From Erpobdella octoculata (Eukaryota > Annelida > Clitellata > Hirudinida > Erpobdellidae), in NCBI GenBank assembly GCA_963978895.1, contig OZ022242.1, positions 34,994,322 through 35,058,321 on the forward strand: 64,000 nucleotides of DNA, in the 5' to 3' direction. Numbering within the stretch: the first letter of the stretch is position 1; each line of letters opens with the position of its first letter. The translations under genes and the position numbers were made by a program. A model generated the notes under the pieces. That model was given only the letters and a program-made list of their open reading frames with translations. It had not been told where the DNA came from and searched no databases. Shown here piece after piece: positions 1 through 13,255 of this stretch.

Positions 1-308
1 ACAGCCATCAAACCTTCTTTACGTCGTATGCTTATTTGAAATTGAAGATTCAAGCGATATCAAATTCGTAACCAATTGTATTTTCCTATTACAGCTATCT
101 CATCTCATCTGTCATTTTCTTTTCTTCTTACTGAAACAGTTTACAGTACTCCGATCCATACTCATCTGGTTGCCATTTGAGTTAGGGGTATCAAAGAGGA
201 AATTAGCATTGCATTTACTATTGTTAACGTTTTATTTGTGCTCATTTCGTGAAAAACAACATATTTGATCATTTAAAAACTAAACCTAAATTAAAAGTTG
301 CAATCGTT

Positions 309-597
309 AACATTTTGTCGTGAACGTTGTATCGTGAACGTTTTGTCGTGAACATTTTGTCGTTGAACATTTTGTCTGTGAACATTTTGTGTGTGAACAT
401 TTTTTGTGAACGTTTTGTCGTGAACGTTTTGTCGTGAACATTTTGTCGTTGAACATTTTGTCTGTGAACATTTTGTCTGTGAACGTTTTGTCGGTGTTCA
501 TTTTGTCGTGAACATTTTGTCGTGAACGTTGTGTCGTGAACGTTTTGTCTGGAACATTTTGTCGTTGAACATATTGTCTGTGAACGGTTTGTCGTGA
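309..597. repeat. Minisatellite, about 14-17 bp unit
   Basis: Imperfect tandem copies of a unit close to GTGAACATTTTGTC, with A/G variants and small length changes. About 18 copies, running directly into an AAT microsatellite. An open frame across it is a by-product of the repeat. Confidence 0.9.
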
Positions 598-599
598 CA

Positions 600-822
<223 letters not shown>

Positions 823-840
823 CGATAATAATAATTGTAA

Positions 841-1835
841 TCTAAAAACGATTATAAAACTGATTTAAAAATTATAAAAAATAAAAAATTATTTGATTAT
901 ATAAAAGAAAGCATTCAATCAATCAATTTAACGGTCTAAACGTTCACGTCATTTATATTATATCATCGATTCGACAAATTCTTAAGATCTTCCTTTTTAT
1001 TGCCAAGAGCTGCTTGACTGTTTCTTTTGCAATGTCTGCCGCCGTATAATAGAAAGAAATAAAAATTTGAAACGCTATCATTAATTTTAAATTTGTAGAG
1101 TTTTATTTTTATGTCTGAAAAATTCACGTATTCAAGTATTACTCAGAAAGGGAAAGTTAGCCATTAGAGTCTAGAGGTGACATTGAAAGGCCAATAAGTG
1201 GATTTTCCTTTTTCACCACTGTTTTTAAATTTGAATGAACAGTTATTAAATATTCACAATTCTTTAATTTCTTTATATTTAAGAGAATTCCACCAATTAT
1301 TTTATTTTATGCTGGAATTCATCTGGTAACAAACAACAAATTCAGAATATGTCGTAGCTCTACCGATGAATGCCACCGCACATATTCTCACAAGCTTGAA
1401 ATGAAATAAATTATAATCAGCCTATTGAAAATACATAAACAAATTTTTTTTTACAAAAAACATGAAAGTTCATTTTTTAGTTATTACAGCTAGAGTAAAT
1501 CTGTTATAAATTAGAATGTTTTTTTAAATAGAGTGCCACACGTTGAGTCAGTACGTTGAACTATACTGGTAGACGATGCTATACGTGCTGTGCTGACATG
1601 TGGCGATGATGAAGTTTTTGGACCAGTGACGTAGTAGTAGTTTCTTTTATGAATGAAACTCACTGCACGAGTTCACAGAAAATTTAGAGAAAAAAGAATT
1701 ATTATTTATAGCTGTGCGGAAAAGCTTGTTCTCTGAGATGACGTGAGACAGCTATAATTAAGATGTTGAAATCTTAATAAGAACACGAACTGACAAACTT
1801 CTTGCATGTTTGTTCTTTTCCATCCACAGGTTGTT

Positions 1836-1866
<31 letters not shown>

Positions 1867-1895
1867 GGAAAAGTGTGAAGTATCGTCAGGAATGA
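841..1895. other. AT-rich upstream region of the GPCR gene
   Basis: No coding exon seen. A short CT tract lies at about 1838-1866 just before the GPCR start codon. This stretch should hold the promoter or 5' UTR of that gene, but no clear TATA box or initiator could be singled out. Confidence 0.4.
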
Positions 1896-3374
1896 TTGAA
1901 AGCAATGGAAGATCTGAGAAGATTCCGTACAGCCGTTTTCTTCTTCTTTCTGTTCAGTCCGACTACGACTTCGGCTCGGAACGATCTGAACACGACTGCA
2001 AAGCATCCTCTCAATCTATCGATTGTTCACAGATTTTCTACTACCGAAGAAAAAACAGCAACCAGGGATAGTGACGCAACTACATTTCGCGCCGAAACGC
2101 AATTTACTACCACCCAGGGACCGAAAGAGGAAGTTGTTCGTCTAAGTTCTGCTCGCACAGCGGATATTAGGTTTCAACCAGTAGAACAAACGAACAGAAA
2201 CAATTCTGACAGTTTTCTTGTCATTTCCAATCAGTTGTTACTCGTAGGAAAAAACAGCCAGCAATGCAGCACTGCCTCGTGTAATGACGACTCAACCAGA
2301 AAAACACAAGTTTCTGACCCGCCCGTTAAGAAGTTGACGACTTTAAACTCAACTTCCAACTCGACCATTGCCCCCGCAACTCGCTGCAGTCCATCCGGAG
2401 ATCCGAACAGCTACGGACTGTCAATAAGAATAGTCGGAACAGTCACGGCATGTCTGCTCTTCGTGGTTGGCATGGTCGGGAACATCTGCGTGATAGCAGT
2501 CGTAGCGAGGACCAGATCTTTGAGAAGACATCCGACGAACTGGTACCTAGCGTCGGTGGCAGTGGCAGATTGCATTCTTCTGTGCTCCGCCGCTCTTCCT
2601 TCAATTCTCGAGTACCAGGCAACCGTGGGCGACTGGGTCATGGGAGGTCACGTTGGCTGCTCAGCTGCGGTCTTCTTTCAGTATCTCGGAGTTAACGTTT
2701 CATCCCTTTCAATCACGGCGTTCAGCCTGGAAAGATACGTGGCCATCTGCCATCCGATAAAAGCCAGAGTTCTCTGCACGGTCTCCAGGGCGAAACGGAT
2801 CGTGGCCGTGGTCTGGATCTTCGGATTTCTCTACTGCGCCCCGTGGATATTCCTAACAACGACAAAACCTCGATGTAGTTTCGAAGCAGATGTTGTAAAC
2901 AAAACGAACGCATTTGATATAAACGACTTCAAGTCAACTCGGCTTGAATTTTCGACTACATTCATGAGAAACGCCATAAACACTAGCAGAAGCAGAAAGG
3001 AGCAGACGGGAATGTTCCTCCTAGAATCTCCACACCGGATGTCCACGACAGACTTCATGCCGACGACCCCGAGACAGCCGGAGGCCGCCACAAGCGTCGA
3101 GTGTACATTCAAGCTGCATCGTCGACAGTACGTCACCTACTACATGGCCGACCTGATCATCTTCTACGTATTCCCCGTGGTCGCCACCTGCATCCTGTAC
3201 GCCTTTATAGCGCGAACGCTTCGACTGTCTTCTAGATTGAGGATGGAGCGGCCGTCGCAGAGAAGGATGGTCTCTTTCGAAGAGTCTACCTCAGAAGGTA
3301 GAATGAAATGCGAGAACGGTACCGTGTCCTTGATGAACCTGAAAGGTGTCCAGACGTCGTCGTCACGCATCCAG
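1896..3374 (+). CDS. TRH-receptor-like GPCR, exon 1 (N-terminus to TM5 and loop 3)
   Basis: Codes for the first 493 residues of a class A G-protein-coupled receptor of the plasma membrane. A signal-like hydrophobic stretch follows the chosen ATG. Then come a long Asn/Ser/Thr-rich outside segment (about residues 20-165), TM1 with a GN pair, TM2 with a VADC motif, TM3 ending in ERY (the DRY box), TM4 and TM5. The stretch CHPIKA followed by CTVSRAKRI matches the TRH receptor family closely. The exon ends CAG|GTGAGT at phase 0, just before TM6, and joins an exon at 10427 in frame. Extracellular loop 2 is about 80-95 residues, far longer than usual. The ligand is inferred to be a TRH-like peptide. 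Base composition is richer in GC than the flanks, as expected of a real exon. Confidence 0.85.
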
Positions 3375-4489
3375 GTGAGTTGATGATGTGAATGAGGGGC
3401 CGACAAAAGATCACAAGCTTGTTTTTATTCATGCGCTGTTCTATTTTTAGCATGGTATGTTCGTGGCATATATTAACACTAGTCAATGCAAATGCAAATG
3501 CGCTGTATCTATGTAAGTTAATGGTAATTGGCGAAAGTTTAAAAAAAATCAATATTTTCATGGTTATAAAAAGAAAAGAGAAAATGGGAGAGAGAGAGAA
3601 AAAGAAAGAGAGAGAAAAGGAGAGAGCTGAGGTTATGGGACTATATTCATTGGTTGCGGTGAAAAGTTGGGATTAATTGATTAATAAAATGAAAGATTAC
3701 GATAACGGTAGAATGATGATGACCATAGAAGTAAGGCTTGGGGTGACGGGGTAAGTTGCTCCCTCTAGATAAAAACTTGTCTGGGAAAATCCTCTGAGTT
3801 TTGGAAACTGTTGAAAAGTGTTTTTTTAAATTAATGATTATGTTTTGTGAATGTGTATTTTTTCTATTCAATTTTCATAAAATAGGCAGTTAAATGTCAT
3901 TGAAATAGCAATGCAATACCAATGAAAGTTACACAATTGAGAAAATGCATGAAAAATGTCGGTTACGATTCTTATGGTGATGATGATTATGGTAATGGTG
4001 ATTATGGTGTTGATTGTGATGATGGTTACGGTGATGGTAGTTATGATAGTTATGGTGGTGGTGATGGTGATAACAAAAATAGAGATAGTGACGCTGGAAA
4101 TGGTGAGAGTAGAGACGCGATGAGAGCTTAACAGTCGGTTGTTAAAGCGTTAAAATTGATTAATAATTAATAAAAGAATGAATAAAAACCGTTATGAACC
4201 GATCGCACTTATTAACGATTCATGAAGCGTACATACTTGCAAAGTTTCAAAATAAAATTACCAATAATAATAATTTATAAATACTAGACAGAATTAAATG
4301 TATTAAATAATACATATATAATAGAATGAATTAACATTTTAAATTGCTGCGTTTTATTTAGAAGAATTGTTTATTGATGCAATTATTATGTTGTTGACAA
4401 TTTAAAATTTTTCTGGTGCGATAAAACTTGAAACAATAGAAAGATCATTCATTCTCCAGCGGACGAGCGAGTGCATATTTTCCAATTAC

Positions 4490-4556
4490 CGAGATCAGCA
4501 AAATTCGAACTGGCGACCGTTAGACTAACAGACGAACGCCATCTCGCTGAGCTGCA
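4490..4556 (-). repeat. tRNA-like SINE head
   Basis: On the minus strand it reads AGCTCAGCGAGATGG (like an A box) and then CAGTTCGAATT (like a B box) at about tRNA spacing. The acceptor stem and anticodon arm do not pair convincingly, so this is a SINE or tRNA relic rather than a tRNA gene. Confidence 0.4.
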
Positions 4557-5937
4557 ATTCAGAGCGGTTGGTTGTAACATTCAACGATGCTCGAGAAATG
4601 CCGCTCCACGGAACCGCTCACATCCATCGTCATAAACGTCAGATTGTTTTTAAAACCGACTTCTCGAAGAATTTAATAAAGGTTCAAAAAGTTATCTTGG
4701 CTAAAATTAGAAAAATCTAGATTTTCATGACGTTGTGTGTATAATTAATGCGATCATATATTTATACAATATGATTATATAATATAGTAGTTTATATCTA
4801 ATGATAAAAAGATATAAAAACTTTTAATTACTCTAGAGAAAAAGAGCAAGAATGTACAAAAAACAAAGTTTTTTAAAAACACATTTTTATATTTTTTTTA
4901 AATTATGCAATACTTTAGTCAAGATTTTAATAAGTTTTTGTCACAGTCATGATTACTTAAAAGTTCATTTAATTGACGCAAGCGCCATCTATTGAATAAT
5001 TTTAAATGCGTTACAAAATAATTATTGAAAATATTTGAAATAATAATTAAGTCGCTTCGGGACCTATTGAATATTGTTTTGGCAGGTGGTTTTAAGTCTA
5101 TGCTGAAAGTTTCAAATTTCTAAAATTTAGTGGAAAATCAATTTAAAAATTTAACTACAGACAGAGAGATAGAGAAGTCAAGTTAAATAGTTTCTATTGT
5201 GTGTAAAAAATCTAAAAAATTAATATTGAGCTTAGAGCTTATAATTAAATTCTTGTCGCTTAAAATAAATTAAAAATAATTTGATCGAAGACCTCAGAGT
5301 TGAAACAGTTGAGTTAGAGCGATCGCTTTGTTGATTTGACGATGTGTACGTGCTTATATATAAACACGTACAGAATAAACACTCGCTCTCCCACACATGC
5401 AGAGCACATTATTATTGTACATACATACTGTTATTAATCACCTTTGTTGATTAACTCTGTGATAATTGACTATTCAATAAGTTTTAGTATTTTAATTTTA
5501 TAATCAAGATTAGAAAACTATGAAGTACATAGGTTAACTTTAAGTTACATTTAGTTTCTATTTTTCGATTAAAAGATTTTTACTAAAAAGTCTTGCAATG
5601 AGTTTCAACTCAAGGTTTGAAATAATAAATTATGAAAAATATTTGATAAAAAAATTTATAATTGTTCTGGCTCTGAATTGTTCTTGTCTATTTAACATTG
5701 CAGTGCGCTTTTGTGACTTTTCTTTTAAAAAGCGCTATATAAAAACTTGAATAATAATAATAAAGGAAGTTAAAAAAAAAATTGAATTGCAGTTGAGTAA
5801 CCAAATTGATACATATTATACGACAAGACAGGATATTACATTAGTACTTGTCCAAACAACTCCGTGAAACCACCACGTTTATTTATATTTTTTTCACTCC
5901 ACCCCAATAAACATTCAACCGGATGTTCACAAACGCT

Positions 5938-6158
<221 letters not shown>

Positions 6159-6362
6159 TGCCTACGAATCAGTTGCAGGTCAGATTATATTTAGAAATAA
6201 TCGCTGTATAAATTGCGCTTCTGAGCGGAGGGAAACAAATAAAATCCAATCCCATTTGTAGTCAGCACTGGATTGAACTCAACTCGTTCGTTCCTTCGTC
6301 CATCTCTGCTGAACCGACCACTGTATCACGTCAGAGAGGAAATAATTGCCTCCTGCTGATCA

Positions 6363-6543
<181 letters not shown>

Positions 6544-7138
6544 CATCAGTTTTTGTAACTCCCACACACAATGTAATTTTTCATTCTCAGCACACGCCGA
6601 ATCCATACAGTGTCTCAATGTCATGTCAACCTCATCTCGGTGACATCAACGACTGACAGGACACCACTTCCTTTCAATGCCACGTCGGAATAAAACTCAC
6701 CTAATCCTTTCAAACCAGCTTACCGACTGGCTTAGTTACTTTACCGGCTTACACAAACTTTCTTCTTTTTTTACATCAGCCTACTCTACTGGACATCACG
6801 AGTAGATCGATCATTCGGCCTTGACCGATGTGATTGGCCATGCGCGCATGCGTGAAGTTTGCAAGAATTTTTTTCTCCTAAAACATTTATTTATTTTTTC
6901 GTCTTCTTCTTCTTCAAGTTTAGAAAGTAAAAGAAAAGTGTAACTGGAATAAAACTTGAAGGATAAAGTATGGCGGTGTATGGAGAGAAAAATTTTTATA
7001 GCGGATGAAACTCACTGAGTGGAAAAAAGAAATTAAATGCAAAAAAAGACAAAAAAATAGAACGTGAAAAAAAGAAAATAAAAAAGATATAACTAAAATG
7101 TTTTTGTGTGAAAAAAAAACAAAAAAAAAGAAAAAAAA

Positions 7139-7190
7139 GACAGAGAGAGAGGGAGAGAGAGAGAGAGAGAGAAAGAGAAAGAGAAGAGTT
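7139..7190. repeat. (GA)n-rich tract
   Basis: Purine tract of GAGA units preceded by A-rich runs. Confidence 0.85.
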
Positions 7191-7568
7191 ATAAAGAAAA
7201 GAGAGAAACATACAAGAATGAATTATAGATTGCTGGTGAGAATACAATTAAGCAAATCGTGTCTTCACGATGATCCATGCAATAAAAAGACATACGAAGA
7301 TATAGATAATCTCAGAGGTCACACAGAAATAAATAACCTACAAGATCATAAAAAATATATACTCGTACATACATACAAACAAACAAACAACCAACCAACC
7401 AACTCATCACTTGTTATTCAAGGCATTCATCTCGTATTTATTTCCATCGTTGAGAATATTTCCTGGCTGCCATCAAATTTCTTTGAAGTGGTTTTCTCTT
7501 CTTCTGTCTTAGCTTTCATTTGGCGCACGTGGGATGGTTTTAATTCTCCGACGGTGACGTCTTGTATA

Positions 7569-8290
7569 TAGTGGCGGATCTAAGAGGGGGGCATGCCTTC
7601 CCCCGTAGATTTCAAAATTTATTTTTTAAAATTTTAGTATAAACTCTACCGGCGGTGTTGCTTGCTTGCTTGATTGTTGGAATGTTTACAAACCTTGAAA
7701 ATAAAAATTAACCAATTTGCCGTCATCCAATCAAGCAGAAATTGAAATTATAAGCTCGATTTTTATGACAATGCATTTTATTAAAGTTTGAAAATTTTTA
7801 GGTAACAAATAATTATTTATGTTTTAAAACAAAAACAAATAAAACACTATTGAATAAATGTTTGCATATATAAATTCAAAAAAATGTTAAAAAATGCAAT
7901 AAATGAAAAACCGACGAATCTTGAAATATAAGTAAATTTGTGGAAAAAACTCAATTTTTTATGGTTTAATTGTTTTGAGATACTAAGAATTACTTATAAC
8001 AATATTAGATCAAAAAATGCCGTTTAAAAACAGTTATAATTAAAAAAATTCAATTCGAAGAAAAAGTTTTTTAAATAGGGTACGATTATTTTTCCCTTGA
8101 CAAATTTATAAAAAAATTTTCTTTTTTTTAGAAAAATTAAAAATTTTTTCTAGCATCCGGCTCTTGATTCTCAGTAGGGGTTGTGGATCGAATATCTTTT
8201 GTTTGCTTCCCCCGACGTCTGTGCCTTCTCCGTTTTTGGTCCCACTCGTCGTTTTTTGGCCTCCCACCAACGCAGTCTAGATCCGACCCT
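7569..8290. mobile_element. hAT-like non-autonomous DNA transposon (tentative)
   Basis: The left end reads TAGTGGCGGATCTAAG and the right end, reverse complemented, reads CAGGGTCGGATCTAGAC. Both resemble the CAGTGGCGGATCTAG-type termini of hAT elements. The flanking 8-mers (CTTGTATA and TATATATA) match only partly, so the target duplication is weak. No transposase frame is present. Confidence 0.4.
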
Positions 8291-8463
8291 GTATATATAT
8301 ATCTTTCTTCTCTCGGTGGTGGTCAGTTGTGCATGGGAGTTCAAATAATGGACAACTTCTTTCTTTTATTACACGGCCACTCGTTTACGCTCTTCGACCG
8401 AGTTCAACGCATGAATAAGTCTTTTTATACAATTTTATTTTTGTCTGGTTTCCCGTTTTCATT

Positions 8464-8605
8464 ACCATCATCATCATCATCATCATCACCATCGCTATCA
8501 TAACTATCGCTATCATCACCATCGCTATCATCATCATCATCGCTATCATCGCCATCGCTATCATCACTATTGCTGTCATCACCATCATCATCACCACCAA
8601 CACCC
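8464..8605. repeat. (ATC)n-rich microsatellite
   Basis: CATCAT, CGCTAT and CACCAT triplets over about 140 bp. Open frames across it are artefacts. Confidence 0.9.
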
Positions 8606-8749
8606 CCATCCCCAACCGCCCCCAGCACCGCCACCGATTTAATTAATATATTTTGATTCATGTTATTTCTTGTTTGATAATCTCCGACACGGGATGCATG
8701 TATCACTCGCATTAACATCCCCCTATTTTCCTCTCTCTGCCACGAAATT

Positions 8750-10327
8750 TATTGGGATTTTTATATCGAAAAAAAATGAAAACAATGAACATTATTGAGC
8801 TCAAACTGTATGAAATCGATGGCTGGCCTGTGACAGCGTTCAATTTTATCAGGTCAAAAAGCTAAAGTTCAGAACAAAATAAAATTCGAGATCAATATTA
8901 TCAAGATTGAATAACCGGTGCATTGATATTAATTTTTAGCAAACGTAGTTTAAATAGAAAAAAAAATTGAATTTTATGGTTTAAACAAATAAATGCTTCA
9001 ACTTAGACTTTTGAGTACATTTTTAAAACTGTCGAGAAAATTATCCATCCGGATTTATTGCCGAAAAAGTCAAATACAAATAAATAAAAGTTCTTAGTAG
9101 TCTTCAAATTTGTCTTTTATTAACCTTGTTTTGGTTTTAGATTTTTTTTCTAAAAATTTCTAAGGTCCAAGTTGTTTTACGAATTTCAGGGTTGAAGCCC
9201 GTATAAATAGATATCAATTGATATTATTGAAAGGATGCGAGTTAGATTAATCCATGTGTACGAATAAGCAAATGTATAGCTTACCTGATGCTTTAGAACT
9301 ACCAAATTTAAATTTTTATAAAACACATTATTAGCGGTATAGCACTATTGATACCTTTATTAAGAACTATTAAGGCTGTTTTCAGGATTCATTATGTTCT
9401 AGGTAGACGCTCTACTGAGGTCATAACAGTAAGAAACTGTAAAAAAAACTATCAACTTATTTTTTTTAGCTAGTAATGCATTAAATTTTAATGTATAATT
9501 GTACCACAGAGAGTAGTAAATGAATATAGCAAGAATTCTCTGCCATTGGAAATTGTATTAATTGTATTGTATTGATTGAATTCAAGTTTTTTACAAATCT
9601 GTTTAATAATGATAGCAGAACATACAAAATATTATTTCTGTGCTGTTTCCCTTTGTTGAAACGAAAGAGGCCATAAAATTATGGGGACTTAGTCAGTAAT
9701 AAAAATTTTTGAGTTATTTTTGTTTCTTTTTTGGAAATAAAGTTGAATGCGGTAAACTATATATTCATATGAGGTGGCGGCAAGACTCCAAGTGCGTTCA
9801 GTCAATCAATCTGTCGCAATTTGGGCTATTATATTATAGATTATTTTTAAAAAAATGAATAAACAATCATTCTTGAAATTGTGTATGATTATTTATTCAA
9901 AATAAAACAAAACATATAAGTAGTTGAAAAGTAATTAATCAAAAATATTATACTAAAACAATAAAATTTATTGCTGCAAAGTGAATTACATTGAAAGTGA
10001 AGTTTGGAGAGTGTAATGTGTGCTGTTGACAAATTAGTTTTAAATTTTCATGGTTTCAAAAACGTTTTTAGAGTTGATAAAATGACACATATTATAGTAA
10101 ATTTTTAATACATTAAACACAATAATTAGTTTTTAAATCAAATGAACAATATTTTTATTAGATATAAAAACTAATTATTGTTTTTTAAGCAAGTTTTTTT
10201 ACTACCATTTAGCCAATTATCTTATTTGGTGTTTATTTAACAAATGTCTCAGTAATTCTCATAACACTTTTTAATAAGTGTATAATTTGCATAATATTTA
10301 TTATTTATTTAAATATATTATATATAT

Positions 10328-10330
<3 letters not shown>
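8750..10330. other. Intronic AT-rich DNA, nothing recognised
   Basis: No exon, RNA gene or clear element seen in this part of the GPCR intron. Confidence 0.5.
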
Positions 10331-10334
<4 letters not shown>

Positions 10335-10393
<59 letters not shown>

Positions 10394-10395
10394 AT
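10335..10395. repeat. (TA)n microsatellite
   Basis: TATATA tract about 30 bases upstream of the second GPCR exon. Confidence 0.92.
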
Positions 10396-10426
10396 ACTAT
10401 ACATATAAAACACTGTGTTATAACAG

Positions 10427-10653
10427 GTCGTCAAGATGTTAGCCGTTGTAGTCGTAGTCTTCGCCGTTCTTTGGCTGCCGTACAGGATGTTCGTTCGTTT
10501 ACAACTCGTTCGCTAAACATCGCTTCACAAGCCAGTGGTTCCTGACGTTCTGCAGGATGGCTGTCTACTGCAACAGCGCCATCAACCCCATACTTTACAA
10601 CCTCATGTCGGCCAAGTTCAGAAATGCATTCTGTCAACTGTTTCTCTGCTCGC
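10427..10653 (+). CDS. TRH-receptor-like GPCR, exon 2 (TM6-TM7), frameshifted
   Basis: Starts in phase 0 after TAACAG and reads VVKMLAVVVVVFAVLW, the start of TM6 of TRH receptors, then LPYR. Around 10493-10496 one extra base breaks the frame and an in-frame TAA follows soon after. Removing the break in thought, the other frame carries NSF, WFLTFCR, NSAINPILYN (the NPxxY motif of TM7) and KFRNAFC, all matching the family. The exon ends CTCGC|GTGAGT, and a further 3' exon for the tail was not found. The break is either a sequencing or assembly error or a true inactivating mutation. The otherwise clean conservation favours an error or a very recent loss. Confidence 0.8.
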
Positions 10654-10964
10654 GTGAGTTTGACTTTTTTTTTTGGAAGAGAGCAGTGATTTAGTTCGTT
10701 ACGGTAGGGATTGATTTGATTGTGTTAGAGGGTATGAAGTTTTTTTATTGATTCATTTGTCATTTTATTCAGGTTTTATTAATATATTTTAACGAGTCTT
10801 GTAATTTTGAAAACTTTTTAAACCTTATAGCGTAAACGACTTACTATTTTATTCTAAAAAATACTTCCAAATTGAAAAAAATCTCACTACTATGACTAAT
10901 TTTTATTTTTTTATCACCACCTTCCTCACCACCACCAAAACTAAAGTGACACTTTCACCATCCT

Positions 10965-11125
10965 CTCCATTCCCATCACCATCACCATGGTCATCATCAT
11001 TATCACCATCACCATCGTCATCGTCATCCTCACCGTCGCCGTCACCACCGCGCCACCGCAGTCGCAACCGCCACCGCCACAACCACCACCGCCATCACCA
11101 CTATTATCATCATTATGCATCATCA
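10965..11125. repeat. CAT/CCG-rich imperfect microsatellite
   Basis: Runs of ATCACC, CCGTCG and CCACCG triplets. Confidence 0.85.
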
Positions 11126-11199
11126 TCAGTTAATTATATATTTGATTTTTGTTTGCATTCTATTAAACAAGACAAATTAATTGATATGCATTTTTTTAG

Positions 11200-12330
11200 T
11201 TGAAATTGATTTTTAAACTCTACAGCTAAACGAGATTAGCTTGTGTAATTAAAACCCATTAAAACATAAATAAATAAACCGCGTTTTTATTAACTAAAAA
11301 AATTAAATTTATAAAAAATTAATTAAAGAACTAATAAATGCAATTCGCCATAAATAGAATTAGTTTCCTCGAACATCTGTATTTACAGACTTCTTGAGCC
11401 GATTGCTTCCCATTGTCTTCTTAGGCTGAATTGATGAAAACACATTTTTAAGTTTTTTTTTAAAGCAAATGATGACCATTATAGTAATATATCATGGATG
11501 ATTATAAATAATAACAGTAGTTAAACTATTTAATAAATAAGCAGTATGTACCAAAACAAAAGAATCTTTCTTATTAATTAAATTTGGAATTTTTTAATGA
11601 AAACTAACGTCATCACCCTATGAAATAAAATATAAATAAACACAAACACAGCACTCACATAGTCTTATGCTTACACACTTCATACACATACAAGTTACAT
11701 ATATGTATATATGTTATATATATATATACATTGTAATATAGACTGAATCTCCATCATTCTTCACTGAGCAACAAATATATTCATGTTTTATCTGACGATG
11801 TCGTGACACTTTTTAACACATACTAATGAAGAATTCTTCATATTTATCTGACACGGGTCTTCTGCTTTTTATTTGATTTGATTTGTTTTTTATTAAAAAA
11901 CTCAGTGAAAATAAAATTATGGCCTTTTAATAATATTCATGATTCACGGTATTATGAACCATGATGACACTAGAGATCTCCCGTCAAGCGTGGTGGATTT
12001 TTTCATTTTGCAATTTCAGCGCCCCCTATCAGCGTTACGCGAAGTTACAGCAAACATACGTACATTACAGATATAGAGAGTTAGTTATGTGTGTTGATGG
12101 TTCGTGACATGTTCATGTATTTATTGTCAAATGACGGCTCGTGATATCAAAGCTTAAAAAAGAGTTTAATAAAAGTCAAAATCATTTTTAACACAAACTG
12201 ATGAAAGTTCGTTCTGAATAATTGAAGCAAAACAAAACGAGATCTTAAGGAAACGAAATGAAATTTAAATGTTGAAGGTTAATCCAGCATTTAAGGGAAT
12301 TATCCTTTTTTTCTTTTTTTTCTTAGCCGG
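11200..12330. other. AT-rich stretch without recognised genes
   Basis: No exon recognised. A short TATA-rich patch lies near 11700-11730. The last GPCR exon would be expected downstream of 10653, but no convincing candidate was found here. Confidence 0.45.
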
Positions 12331-12530
12331 NNNNNNNNNNNNNNNNNNNNNNNNNNNNNNNNNNNNNNNNNNNNNNNNNNNNNNNNNNNNNNNNNNNNNN
12401 NNNNNNNNNNNNNNNNNNNNNNNNNNNNNNNNNNNNNNNNNNNNNNNNNNNNNNNNNNNNNNNNNNNNNNNNNNNNNNNNNNNNNNNNNNNNNNNNNNNN
12501 NNNNNNNNNNNNNNNNNNNNNNNNNNNNNN
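12331..12530. other. Assembly gap (200 N)
   Basis: Exactly 200 unknown bases, a scaffold gap of conventional size. The open frames crossing it mean nothing. Confidence 1.
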
Positions 12531-13255
12531 CTGTTGTATGCTTGACTTATGATGCTCCTCAAGACTCTATTCTTGGCTCTTTTTCCATTTCATATACTTT
12601 CAATTTTTTTATATTATATCTTTTTCCTCTTCCAGTATGCTGGCTGATGATTCTTATTATGGTCGTATTAAGAAACTTCTTCAGCTTTTGGACGATTCCC
12701 CTCTACAACATCTAGTCTCTTCTTTTATTCTGTATAAAATTGACTACTTTGACTCACTCTTCTATAATTTCCAAGATGCCACCCTTCATCTTCTTTCTAG
12801 AGCCTTTAATTCTGCGGCACTCTTAGTCTGATTTTCTTACATCTCGTTATCTTTTGTTTTCCTACCTTAGCTTCTTCTTGAATAAAAAATTACTTTAAAA
12901 GATTTCTTCTTGTGTATAAAATTAAAAATTGACTTTCTTCCTTCTACTTAACTTATTTAATTAGTAAACTTTGCAAATCTGGTTTTAGATCTTCTCGTAA
13001 TTACTTTTGGATCTTTACTATTAAATATTCGTTTGCAAGACGTTCATCTTTTTTACTCTGGTTCCTTTTTCTGGAACTCTCTTCCTACATCCTTTACTAA
13101 CTCTACGTCACTCATTGTTTTTCGTCGTGAACTGAAACATTCCTGTTCAATCTGGAAATTTAGTAAAATGCAAAATTCGCAGCAACAAATAAATCCACCA
13201 AATTTCAATCTAATTGGAAAACGGGAAGTTGGTTTTTTAGTGGTATAAGGTCTCA
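12531..13255 (+). mobile_element. Decayed LINE (non-LTR retrotransposon), 3' part
   Basis: Separate frames carry worn versions of reverse-transcriptase landmarks. These are a PQ-SILG-like stretch near 12560 (palm region), a block resembling SRLDYCNSLLY at about 12715-12765, a block like LHxLxRxxNSAA at about 12785-12825, and WNSLPTSF with FRRELKHS near 13070-13140, typical of the C-terminus of CR1/L2-type LINEs. Stops and frameshifts separate them. The 5' part would lie in or before the N gap. Confidence 0.7.

Noticed and set aside
3922..4131. Asp/Gly/Tyr-rich 69-codon protein
   Set aside because: Encoded by an imperfect GGTGAT repeat inside the GPCR intron.
4490..4556. tRNA gene
   Set aside because: A-box and B-box-like motifs only; arms do not pair, so listed as a SINE relic.
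12269..12715. Open frame across 12331-12530
   Set aside because: Formed by reading through 200 N bases.
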